Positions 55,241 to 64,000 of a DNA stretch of 64,000 nt are shown here, piece after piece. Within the stretch, counting starts at the first letter, position 1, and the number at the start of each line of letters is the position of its first letter. The position numbers and the translations under genes are program-made. Under the pieces are notes generated by a model. That model did not search any database, was not told the DNA's origin, and saw only the letters and a program-made list of their open reading frames with translations. This DNA comes from Eurosta solidaginis (lineage: Eukaryota; Arthropoda; Insecta; Diptera; Tephritidae), in contig NC_090319.1 of assembly GCF_040869045.1 (NCBI RefSeq), forward strand, positions 235,345,832 through 235,409,831, written 5' to 3'.

Positions 55241-55892
55241 TTATAATGCTTCTCCTGTTGCATTATTGCTACGTTCTCAAAATCTGGAGTGTGCCCGGTT
55301 TCTCTGCAATGCTGACTTATGCGGCAGTTACTCACGAACGTACGTACCAAAAACGTGTCAGCTGACACGATCTATCTTATGAGTGTGCAATGTAAACGAA
55401 AACTCACCGACGTGCAACGCCCGTACGTACGTAGCCCGGAACGTAGAAATCAAAACAATTTTGATATTTTCCGTATAGCTGATCGCTATCTCAATAGACA
55501 GAGTTGCCCTAGTAAACTTTGGCGCTAATTTTTGACCGTTTGCAGTTTTATGCAAAAACACCTAATTAAAGTTTGAAAAATTGTGAAAATAATTCGAAAT
55601 AATTATGTAAAAGTGCAGATTGTAAATATGCAATCTATTTATCTTTATTTAATATTAATTCCAGCCTTTTCCAATATCAAAAATTAAACTGGAAAAAGTT
55701 GATGTTTCCATAAGCATGCATGCAAAATGGCCAATGGCAACAGTGCTTATCTGTAAACAATACACACACAAATATGTTATGTACATGTACACATACGCAC
55801 ACATTGATCCCTACGGGCTAGAGGGTTCGGTCAAACGTGTTTCGTACGACAAACGTCCATACGTGCGGCACACGTCGGTGGGTAATTGCCGC
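55241..55892. other. unassigned insert beside the Penelope-like element
   Basis: Rich in gtacgtac and cgtacgta motifs (55338-55346, 55421-55431) with short frames only. Its right edge coincides with the point where the GIY-YIG frame stops matching the family (about 55893), so it may be another insertion. No terminal repeats recognised. Confidence 0.4.
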
Positions 55893-57060
55893 TTTAAATC
55901 TGTTTTGTTTTCATTAGGGTGGTCGCGATTTTTTAAGTTTGATTTATACGTGGAAATCCTTGTTTTTAGTCCGGACTTAGTTGTACCAACATATACCTTA
56001 GGGCATACGTAGGACCCATAATTTTTGGAAGGAATCCGGTATATAACGTCGGATTTGTCACATTTTTCTATTTTTTTCTTGTATTACTGAATATTTTTTG
56101 GACGGTATTATTATAAGTAATTGCTATTTTAAATCTCTCACGGTTATACATTTTGGAATATTTCATTCTATTTGATAGCCACGCAACATGCGTGGATGTC
56201 TTATATATTTTATTAGTTTTATCATTAAAGGTTTGATTGGTGTTAGCTTTTTTAAAATGATCGTGAATACAACCTCTTATTAGACCTAAAGGAAAATCGT
56301 TGTCTTTCAGAATTTCCGTAATGATTTCTATATTTTTGCCATGGTATATCGTATCACTGATTGATAAAACTCTCTTGATAAAGTTTTTCGCTGTGTTGAC
56401 TATGGTTGATTTGTCGTGCTTTGAATAAAAATTGATCAATCTGCTCGATGCTGTGGGTTTTTTGTACCAATCAAAGGATAACGTATTATGCTTTCTTACT
56501 ACCAGCGTATCTTGATATGGTAGTAATCCATCTTTTTCAATTTCAAATGTAAAGGTGATAGTTCTATTTCAGCTGTTTAACAGATTTATCATGTCTTCCA
56601 CTGCATTCGTTTTCACAATGGCAAACAGATCGTCAACATATTTTGTTAGCAAACGAGGTTTTTGGGACGCATCCTCTTCAAATTTTGTTAACAATTCCTC
56701 CATTACTATGTCTGCTATGACCGGCGATGTCGCTGAACCCATCGGCATTCCTACACGCTGCTCATATATTTTATTATTGACTTTAAAATACCTATTTTCT
56801 TTAATACAAAAACGTACAACTCCCAGGAACAGTTCTTTGGTCAGAGTTGTATGGGGTTCTATCAGATTCCATGTGGATGATATAATTTCCAAAGCATGAT
56901 CCACAGGAATACTGGGAAATAGGGAAACAACATCGAATGATACTAGACTCCCATCGTCAAATATGTACGTGTCTTTTATTTTATTCTTGGATTCAGTAGC
57001 GTTTTGGACATTATATTTTGATGACTTCGTAATATTTTTGAGGACGTTAACAACATATAT
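55893..57060 (-). pseudogene. Penelope-like element: RT and GIY-YIG endonuclease
   Basis: Minus strand, one nearly continuous frame broken by a stop after LLNS (about 56570). RT: GSLVSFDVVSLFPSIPVDHA (motif A with FDV), ENRYFKVNNKIYEQRVGMPM, GSATSPVIADIVMEELLTKF, RLLTKYVDDLFAIVKTN (catalytic YVDD). Then LVVRKHNTLSFDWYKKPTAS, HLI-type linker (LINFYSKHDKSTIVNTAKNF), and the GIY-YIG nuclease: DVIYRIPSKN, VCPKVYVGTTKSGLKTRIST, after which the match is cut off at 55893. This RT plus GIY-YIG order defines Penelope-like elements, which resemble telomerase RT and insert using the nuclease. The first GIY Gly is replaced (VIYRIP is the usual variant in this clade). Confidence 0.92.
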
Positions 57061-57180
57061 ATCTTAATCATAACAACATATATATCTTGATCATATTTGC
57101 CTTTGCCAACATTTTTTATATATCTTAATCATAACAACATATATATCTTGATCATATTTGCCTTTGCCAACCTTTTTTTC
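57057..57180. repeat. 61-bp tandem duplication
   Basis: atcttaatcataacaacata at 57061 recurs at 57122, each followed by atatcttgatcatatttgcc and tttgccaac. It lies at the 5' side of the RT frame and interrupts it. Confidence 0.85.
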
Positions 57181-57414
57181 CGGTATGACGCAGCGATTTC
57201 CAAAATGATACGACGCCTGTCGTTGTTGTTACTTCTCTCCCCTTTATATATTTTTTTTTTCAATTTTAAGGAATTGTAATACTAGGGACGAAGGATTTTT
57301 TTTTTTTTTTTTGAGGGAGTCTGCCGATTTAATTCAGCAGCTCAAAATAGTAAATGAATGAAGGAGAATGCCGGTTTAGTCTCAGCAGCTCAAGACTGGC
57401 AGGATCGCCATGTA

Positions 57415-57885
57415 AATTTTGAAATTAATGAAAGTAAAACTCATAGAAGTTTGCGTAGTGTCGTATTGCAGCACCAAGGTAAGTGTCTTTATTAAAATAA
57501 TTTTCGGTTTATTTATACTAAATTATTCTAAACAATTTCTTATTCATTAAAGTTCCTACATACTAAATATACGCACATATACATTTGCTTTAAAATTTAC
57601 ATACCTACATATCTACATACAAATCGACACAAGTATATATATGTGTGTTGATTTGTGTCGTCTGTGGGAAATGCAGTATCAGCAAATTTCCAAGAATACA
57701 AATTTGGTCTAGTCGCACGGGGCACACACATCTGTACTAAATCGTGCGAATTGCCTTATCAGCAAAAATTAGAATATGCGTTGCTTTGTGTTGATTAAAA
57801 TTCATACGCAATTTGACACAGGGTGGCACATTAAGTGGATTGCACGTTTTGGTATTCCAATTGTTGGCGGTTTACACTACAATAC
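57415..57885. repeat. dispersed repeat M1, copy 2, uninterrupted
   Basis: Empty-site counterpart of 40265-41577, with ctaaattat present only once (57525-57533), confirming the 838-bp insertion and its 9-bp duplication in the other copy. Non-coding. Confidence 0.8.
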
Positions 57886-57904
57886 AAAGCTCTTTTTCGC
57901 TAAG

Positions 57905-58797
57905 ATCGTCTACGATCCTTTTAAAAATATTTTATATAAAAGTGGGCGTGGTCTTTAACCGATCTCGTCCATTTTTTCTAGAAATATTTGCTGCTATAGG
58001 TAAATTTGTGTACTCAATTTTATTACGATCCGTTAATTTTTCTTCGAGTTATGGCTTCCGAAACATAGAAAATTGCTTAGTCATAAAAGGGGCGGTGCTA
58101 CGCCCAATTTTTCTATTTATTGTTATAAATCGACTTGGGAAATGAAATAACATTGGTATTAAGCTCAAATATATAGCCTATTTTATTCGTCCACGACCCT
58201 TTTAAAAATCTTTTATATAAAAGTGGGCATGGTCCTTAACCGATTTCGTTAATTTTCCTTAAAAGCGTTCCTTATAGTAAAGGCAGCCCCTCTACCGAAT
58301 TTTGTTACGATAGGTTTAACGGTTTTTGATATATGATTAATAATATTTGTAAAATTGATTTTATTACAAGTGGGCGGTGCCACGCCCATTAAAAAAATAT
58401 TTTTCAAATTTTTGTCAAGAATCTCAATATCAGTCCACATGTCAAATTTCAACATTCTAGGTGTATTATTTACTAAATAATCAGGTTTTTTGTGTTTTCC
58501 AAAATATTATATATACAAAAAGTGGGCGTGGCTATCATGCGATTTCGCTCATTTTCAATACCAATCTATTCTGAGTCCAGATAAATTCGTGGACCAAATT
58601 TGGTGCAGATATCTCAATATTTACTCAAGTTATCGAGTTAAGGGACGGACGGACATGGCTCAATCAAATTTTTTTCGATACTGATGGTTTTGATATATGG
58701 AAGTCTATATCTCTCCCCATTCCTTTATACCTGTATAACCAACCGTTATCCAATCAAAGTTAATATATACTGTGTGCAAAGCACACTGTGTATAAAA
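57905..58797 (+). mobile_element. Helentron-like element, second subfamily, 3' part
   Basis: Plus strand: gtggtctttaaccgatctcg, cgaaacatagaaaattgctt, ggggcggtgctacgcccaat, then aagtgggcgtggctatcatg, ctcaagttatcgagttaagg, two GGAC units with atggctcaatcaaatttttt (58645-58670), and the end ctgtgtgcaaagcacactgtgtataa. It shares the 3' architecture of copies 1 and 2 (GGAC repeat, atggctcaatc, atatggaagtctatatct, aaccaaccgttatccaatc) but its terminal inverted repeat is tgtgtgc-aaa-gcacac. Confidence 0.7.
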
Positions 58798-58899
58798 AGA
58801 AAGGCCAAAATGTTTGTAGCCGGTGTTTGAAGAGATGCGCCAGTCGGTTTTGTTCAAACTTTCACATAAGTTGCGTATACTTCACTCGGTGGTTTACAC

Positions 58900-59500
58900 A
58901 TAGGTTTGGTTGCGATCGACGTACTGGGTCTCGAGATATAGGCCAAAACGTAGACCCGGGTACCCCTAGAATGTGTTTATACAATATGGATATCAAATGA
59001 AAGCTGTTGATGAGTGCTTTAGTAAAGGGTAATTTTCATACCCCTGGGTGACTAGGGTCTCGATATATAGTTCCAAACGTGGGCCCGTGTACCCCTAGAA
59101 TGTGTTTATAGAATATGGATATCAAATGAAAGATGTTCATGAGTGCTTTAGTAGAGGGTAATTTTCATACCCCTGGGTGAAAAGGGTATCGAGATAATGG
59201 CCAAAACGGGGACCCGGGTACCCCTAGAATGTGTTTAAACAATATGGATATCCAATGAAAGCTGTTGATGAGTGCATTAGTACAGGGTAATTTTCATACC
59301 CCTGGGTGACTAGGGTCTCGATATATAGTCCCAAACGTGGGCCCGTGTACCCCTAGAATGTGTTTATAGAATATGGATATCAAATGAAAGCTGTTGATGA
59401 GTGCTTTAGTAGAGTAAGTTTTACACCGTTGGGTGACTAGGGTCTCGAGATATAGGCCAAAACATGGACCAGGATACCCCTAGAATATGTGTGTATTATC
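58900..59500 (+). repeat. ~129-bp tandem array, about four and a half units, diverged subfamily
   Basis: atcaaatgaa recurs at 58992 and 59121 (129 bp). Unit landmarks: gggtctcgagatataggcca, gtacccctagaatgtgttta, atggatatcaaatgaaagct, ggtaattttcatacccctgg. The part cctagaatgtgtttatacaa and the next atatggatatcaaatgaaag align with the arrays in copies 1-3; the rest is diverged. Confidence 0.8.
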
Positions 59501-59749
59501 ATGCGCGGTTCCAGGGGGGAAGAACTGTATTTTTTATTCACTGTAATGAAATATATAATACTAATCTACATAGTAGTTTCTTATTACAAAACGACTTTTT
59601 ACTAGTTTTTAATTTTTCTTGCATTTTTTACGTTCTTTGGGGGGGAGGACAATTTTTTTTAAATATACATATATAGTGATAACGTAATGGTATTATGCAT
59701 ATCAAATTGTTATTATTAATTAATAACACCCACATACCTATTTACATAC
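59501..59749. other. spacer, nothing recognised
   Basis: AT-rich, with a G8 run at 59639-59646. No frame or repeat I recognise. Confidence 0.4.
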
Positions 59750-60185
59750 GTCGTATTCGATTTGCCTGAAATTTGGTATATAAATTTACCTATATTAGTA
59801 TTTACGATGCTTTATTCCGAGAAGTAGACCAGAGACGGACTGGGACTGGGATTTGGACAGGGACTGGGACTGAGACTGAGACTCTGAGTGGGACTGGGAC
59901 TGAGACTCGGAATGGGACTGGAACAAAATACATACCACCGTCTGGGACTGGCAATAAGGGATGAAGAAGAATGAGAAGAACTTGAGGGAAGAAAAAAGAG
60001 GGAAGGAGAAGGAGACAGAGAAAGAAATAGAATGAGACGAAAAGCGAAAAGAACGGAGGGAGGAGTGAATAAATAGATTAGGAAAAGTGTAGAGGGGGAA
60101 GGGCAGAGTTAGACGGAAAAAGCTTATTAAAATATATACAGATAGACCAAATTTAGGGCAGAACAACGTCTGCCGGGTCTGCTAG
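59750..60185 (+). mobile_element. non-autonomous Helitron, 3' part with canonical end
   Basis: Ends with the hairpin GGCAGA-acaacg-TCTGCC (60157-60174) followed seven bases later by CTAG (60182-60185) and then T, the CTRR-T structure of Helitron 3' ends. Upstream phrases such as tgcctgaaatttggtatata and the long purine-rich tract (59950-60120) resemble other insect Helitron bodies. The 5' TC end was not located. Confidence 0.65.
59828..59935. repeat. degenerate (GGGACT)n hexamer repeat
   Basis: Runs of gggactgggactgagactgagactc and variants inside the Helitron-like body. Confidence 0.85.
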
Positions 60186-60546
60186 TTTTACAATAAGAAT
60201 ATAGGGCTTATATAATTTGGTGTTTAAGTCAGCTTAGTGAAATAAAAATTAGTTACGGTAGTTAATTTTCTTAGTAATCACTCAAGTGATAAATCACAAA
60301 CTGTTTGACAGATTTTTCAAAACAAGTTATATAGACCTAATTCAAATATTTAGATCAGAGATTCATTTAAAGAATAACAAGATTGGTTAAGTCTTTGTAG
60401 TTCTATAAATAGAACAAAAGCAACAATACCAGTTTCATTGAAACCGCCAAAAAAAATCATATCTTTAACATATGATTACATACAAAGTATTTACTCTGCA
60501 AAAAGAATAAATTATGCAATGAAGGCAATTGGGATAAAGTTTACAA
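60186..60546. other. AT-rich stretch, nothing recognised
   Basis: No protein-like frame, no repeat with another part of the window that I can see. Confidence 0.4.
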
Positions 60547-60750
60547 CAACTAAGGCATGACGTGGCTGAATGCGTTTGTAATACTTCAACCAACATAGGA
60601 GTGCGGGTTCAAATCCGGGAGTGCCACGAAATCCCCAAAAAAAAAAAAAAAATACCCAAACGCAAAATCCCCAAAGAAAAAAAAAAAATACCAAAACACA
60701 TAATCCCCAAAATCAAAATCCGCAAGCACAAAATACCAGTGCTATGATAA
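60547..60750 (+). mobile_element. second SINE type: tRNA-like head with CCCCAAA-type tail
   Basis: Head near 60553-60630 with A-box-like tgacgtggctgaatgcg and B box GGTTCAAATCC (60607-60617), then gggagtgccacgaaatcccc and a tail of A runs alternating with atccccaaa units. A folded tRNA cannot be drawn cleanly (T-stem imperfect), so this is a SINE head rather than a tRNA gene. A short inverted echo of the tail (tggggattttgcgttgggga) lies near 61100. Confidence 0.5.
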
Positions 60751-61360
60751 ACATCATGACCGTGTAAAAAATAGCAATATCTATTTCCTCTTTCATTCAT
60801 ATTTATGTATGTATAACTATATATTCACGTTTTGGCAACACATATTTTTCTTATCCATATATAGGACTGCTAGTCGCTCTAATTCGGACAAGCTAACAGA
60901 AGCGTGTACTACGCAGAAGGACATCACCGTGGCAGTAGCCACAGTTATACCACACACCCGGACTTGGCATGATGTAGCCCAGGATTATTTTTTATAAGCG
61001 CGGCCAAAGGCCGCCTATGCAGAAAGTTGGTATGGATTACTAGCCTTTTTTGGTCGCGGTGATTTTAAACCTAATTTGAATTTATTTCACACATAAAATG
61101 GGGATTTTGCGTTGGGGATTATGAGGTATATTCGAAGCAGCTGTCGCCTTGTCCGTTCTAATATCACGTTGTTTAAATTTTTCCAAATTATTAAATAAGA
61201 TAAAATTTAATATTTTTGGTTGATTGAAGGTCTTTGCAATATTTTCATGTACACTATTTTCATGAAGTGCGTAACTGGGCCAAATTTCTTTTTAATTTGT
61301 CTATTTCATAGAGAGCTGCTTTGCCGTTTTGGTGATAAAACAAAAATGTATTATTTTTTC
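60751..61360. other. unassigned stretch
   Basis: A short frame 60809-60997 ends TTQKDITVAVATVIPHTRTW and HDVAQDYFL, which I cannot place. A hairpin gcggcc-aaa-ggccgc lies at 61000-61014. Otherwise nothing recognised. Confidence 0.4.
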
Positions 61361-61402
61361 ATACCTACACGTTTCGAGGCAACAGCGCCATCCTCAGGGT
61401 AT
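61361..61402 (-). ncRNA. hammerhead-ribozyme-like motif
   Basis: Minus strand: ATACC, CTGAGGA (exact CUGANGA), one T, GGC...GCC stem II with an irregular CTGTT-side loop and trailing TC, GAAA, then ACGTGT (self-complementary allowing G-T pairs), A, and GGTAT pairing with the first ATACC as a 5-bp stem I. Same layout as the motif at 2361 but with different stem sequences, so selection for the fold or common descent is plausible. It lies 124 bp from a gypsy LTR and no Penelope-like coding is adjacent. Confidence 0.42.
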
Positions 61403-61525
61403 TGGTTTTATTAACAATAAATATGAAAACTATCAATTAGTTACAAACACACTCAATTACAATATAATATTTTCTCAATAATATATTTTTTTCCCATTGC
61501 ATATTGACTCACCATATAATGGTAT

Positions 61526-62475
61526 TGTAACCAAATTTAGTGTAATTCCGCTTATTTGCAACGTTCTACTAACGTTCGTATCGCTAAACTGTTGAATAAG
61601 TAACTCCAATATTCAATAATGCAAAATGGTCTTTATTAGACTACTTTGAAAATAATTCACAATAACACTTATACTTCGCAACTGATAGCGTGCTTAAATC
61701 AAACGGGTGCTCGTGCCTCAGCTGGTATTGCTTTCATACTCTTAGGTTTAATCGTTGGCATATTTCTAGGCGTTTCTATTTCTAGAATTTACTACTTGCT
61801 TACCAGCTATAAATTTCTCACCTATAACTACGGAGGCACCATTATAGCTTCTCGCATAGCCATATGAGCATGTATATGTGAGTGATACTTCCACCGATGA
61901 TTGCCTACTTTTGGGAGTATCTCAGATATATGCATGTGTTTGTGCGTTTGTGTCCGCTGCTTGTATGGACATATGTGTAGATATAATGATTAATTTGTTA
62001 CGTACATACAAGTGTGGCAGCTTGCTTTATTGTTGTTGAGGCTTTATTTACTTAGTATCAGATTAGTGATGTGAGTATCATTTAGTGTCACTAATAGCGT
62101 TTTCTTTTCTGGCTAAAGTGTTACGCTTTTTGTACGCCGCGCAAGGGTTGTTGTTCTATTCTAAAAAACAGGCAACGCCTTTACGGGATAATTCGTTCTT
62201 TTGCGAAAATTCTTGCCTGCTCGCAACGCAAAAGCGTTACACTTTTACCATGTATAAAATTGCGGTGTGGCAGTGCAACTCTGTGAGATTCTCAATTCGC
62301 TCTTAAGTTCCACATACACTCTGTTAATATGAGTGCATATGGTGAGTTGAAATGTTCTTTGTATGCACTATAAATGTTGAAAAATTTCTGGGGTAGGAGT
62401 AACTCTATTAAGGGTTTACCATTTACTTAGGCAACAATTTATTTCAGAAAAGAAAACGCTATAATATTCGTCACA
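61526..62475 (-). repeat. gypsy element E 3' LTR
   Basis: Starts TGTAACC on the plus strand and ends GTCACA, the reverse complement of the TGTGACGAATATT start seen in element C. It shares ctaaactgttgaataa, actccaatattcaataatg and the agtatcac-type end with C's LTRs but is about 950 bp, so it carries extra sequence (for example 62095-62440). The purine tract of the element (aggtggagggcag on the minus strand) abuts at 62476. Confidence 0.8.
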
Positions 62476-64000
62476 CTGCCCTCCACCTAAGTCTGATCGT
62501 CCCGATCAGACAAATCTCTCGATCTAACTGCTGCCAGCTTTTCCAAATGAACCACTTTCATCTTGGTTCGTGGTTTGCCAATGGTTTGTATGCGGTACAC
62601 TACATCGTTGATCCGCTTTACAACTTTGTATAGGCCTTCCCAATTATACTGCAATTTCGGGGACAAACCTTTTTTTCGTTGTATGTTGTATAACAGCACC
62701 AAATCTCCTCCCTGAAAACCTTCCGAATTAAGTGCTTTGTCGTATCTGGCTTTCATCTTGTCACTCATAATCTTTGTTCGTTGCCTTACAAGATCGTGTA
62801 TCTCTCTCAGCTCTTCTTCCAAGACACCAGTGAATTTCTTGACATTTCTCTCCGCATCGCCATCTGTCCCAAGCTTCAAATCAGCTGGCAGTCGATGGTC
62901 ATTGCCAAAAATTACCCTTTCGGGAGTTTGGCCCGTTGTCTAATGCACTGCTGATCGGTAAGCCATCAAGAATAATGGTATGCGGGTATCCCACTCTTTA
63001 TGGAACTTGTCCACTAATTTCCTTAAGTGCTCCTCCAATGTTCTATTGAATCGTTCCACCATAACATCGGACTGAGGATACAACACAGTTGTCCGTGTTT
63101 TTCGAATGACCTATGATTTACAAATTTCCTGGAACAGAGCTGATTCGATATTCCTGCCCTGGTGTGATGTAACTCCATTGGTACACCATACCTTGCAACC
63201 CAATTGTTTATAAACCTCTGGCCATTTGCTGAAATAATCCATAACCACCAGTACATATTTGTTTCCGCAGTAGCTAGTAGGAAATGGACCTGCGACATCC
63301 ATAGCGATCCTTTCAAATGGCGCACCTGAGTTATATTGCTTCATCTGGCCATGACTTCGGGTTTTGGGCCCTTTCGCTCTGCTGTAATCCCAGCAGTTTC
63401 CAATTCACTCAGTGACCGACTGACGGCAACCAACCCAATAGAATCTCTGTTAAATCTTCTCAAGCGTCTTAGTGATTCCAAGATGACCAAAGCTTGGACC
63501 ATTATGCAGTTCGCTGAGCACGTTAGGAATCCTCTTTCTGGGAACAATTATCAGTTTCTTCTTGCATTGACCATCCTCACTCTCCCATACTCGATGCAAG
63601 CAACCGGATCTCAATTCTAAACTTTTCCACTGTACATAATATGACTTCGAAATGGGACTCTCTGCTGACATCTCCTCTATATTTGGCCTTTCGTTTCGTT
63701 CGAGCCCTTGCATAACATGTGAGAGATCTGTATCTTATAGCTGACACTTCCTTAGTTTTTCCTTGTCCCATTCATCCGTACATGGTATAGTCATTAGCCG
63801 GACATCTATAATGTCTTCTTTAGCCTCGGCCTTTGAACAGTGCTTGCCTTCCAAACTACATGGTCTTCTTGACATTGCATCGGCATTCCGATGGGTACTA
63901 CCTTTCCGAAACTCAATGGAAAAGTCATAGCTTTATAGCCGCTCGATCCACCGTGCCAATTATCCATCCGGATTACGGAACTGCAGAGGCCATTTCAACG
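62476..64000 (-). pseudogene. Ty3/gypsy element E: RNase H end and integrase, runs off the window
   Basis: Minus strand from 64000 down: RNase H tail (ARWIERL, YDFSIEFRKGSTHRNADAMS, RRPC), integrase finger (LIIVPRKRIPNVLSELHNGP, GHLGITKTLEKI), core (ERIAMDVAGPFPTSYCGNKY, VLVVMDYFSKWPEVY for the first Asp; the second Asp block is in a shifted frame near 63170-63110), then MVERFNRTLEEHLRKLVDKF and HKEWDTRIPLFLMAYRSAVH, and the C-terminal domain (DLVLLYNIQRKKGLSPKLQY, VVYRIQTIGKPRTKMKVVHL, ending LSDRDDQT at 62487). Stops near 63350, 63110 and 62940. It supplies the domains missing from element C. Confidence 0.9.

Noticed and set aside
60553..60630. Functional tRNA gene
   Set aside because: T-stem and acceptor do not pair properly and a simple-repeat tail follows, so it is called a SINE head.

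Overview
This is a eukaryotic window, almost certainly from a higher fly. A tephritid-like dipteran is my inference. It rests on GTCC-bearing mini-me/DINE-like repeats, BEL/Pao and Ty3/gypsy LTR elements with 5-bp and 4-bp target duplications, Jockey, R1 and CR1-type non-LTR elements, hAT transposases and tRNA-headed SINEs. I see no convincing host gene, no rRNA and no functional tRNA. The window is a stack of nested transposable elements, most of them broken.

Layout. 1-1014: minus-strand LOA/R1-type non-LTR fragment running off the left edge. 1040-1260 and 5105-5515: a ~117-bp minisatellite. 1377-3848: a palindrome with ~1-kb arms and a hammerhead-like motif in its loop. 3853-5933: a second inverted-repeat element carrying a SINE. 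5940-8088: a ZMYM1-type hAT relic (minus) split by a SINE. 8143-11135 and 13017-16001: two nearly identical 3-kb Helentron-like (DINE/mini-me type) elements in opposite orientation, each with ~11 copies of a ~129-bp repeat. 11229-20632: one BEL/Pao retrotransposon with both LTRs and a GAAAC target duplication, interrupted in gag by the second of these. 20633-22869: anonymous AT-rich repeat. 22870-26342: two hAT relics around a broken gene of an unnamed transposon-like family. 26343-28470: third Helentron-like copy, truncated.

28520-36440: a Jockey element (minus) interrupted by a 5'-truncated R1-clade element (plus, 30733-34410) with a 13-bp duplication and a poly(A) tail. 36640-39043: a non-LTR element with a restriction-like endonuclease. 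39046-39207: (TTA)n. 39208-41577: dispersed repeats with a nested SINE and a 506-bp inverted-repeat element. 41674-41822: a perfect 40-bp hairpin whose loop has a hammerhead-like shape. 42100-50340: a minus-strand Ty3/gypsy element interrupted by a compact gypsy element (43316-46986) that has two LTRs and a SAP-domain Gag but no RT, RNase H or integrase core. 50430-52740: a CR1-type element with an (ATT)n tail. 52840-57110: a Penelope-like element (RT plus GIY-YIG) interrupted by a 2.1-kb palindromic hAT derivative. 57415-60185: more Helentron-like repeats, a diverged 129-bp array and a canonical Helitron 3' end. 60547-60750: a second SINE type. 61526-64000: a gypsy element (minus) running off the right edge; it is an RT/integrase-bearing relative of the compact element at 43316.

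The most notable signals are the hammerhead-ribozyme-like motifs (2361, 52860, 61361 and degenerate 41674), the inverted Helentron-like pair around a BEL 5' end, the SAP-Gag gypsy that lost its enzymatic core but kept LTRs and TSD, and the palindromic hAT. All frames were read by eye; family names rest on motif recognition, not on database searches.
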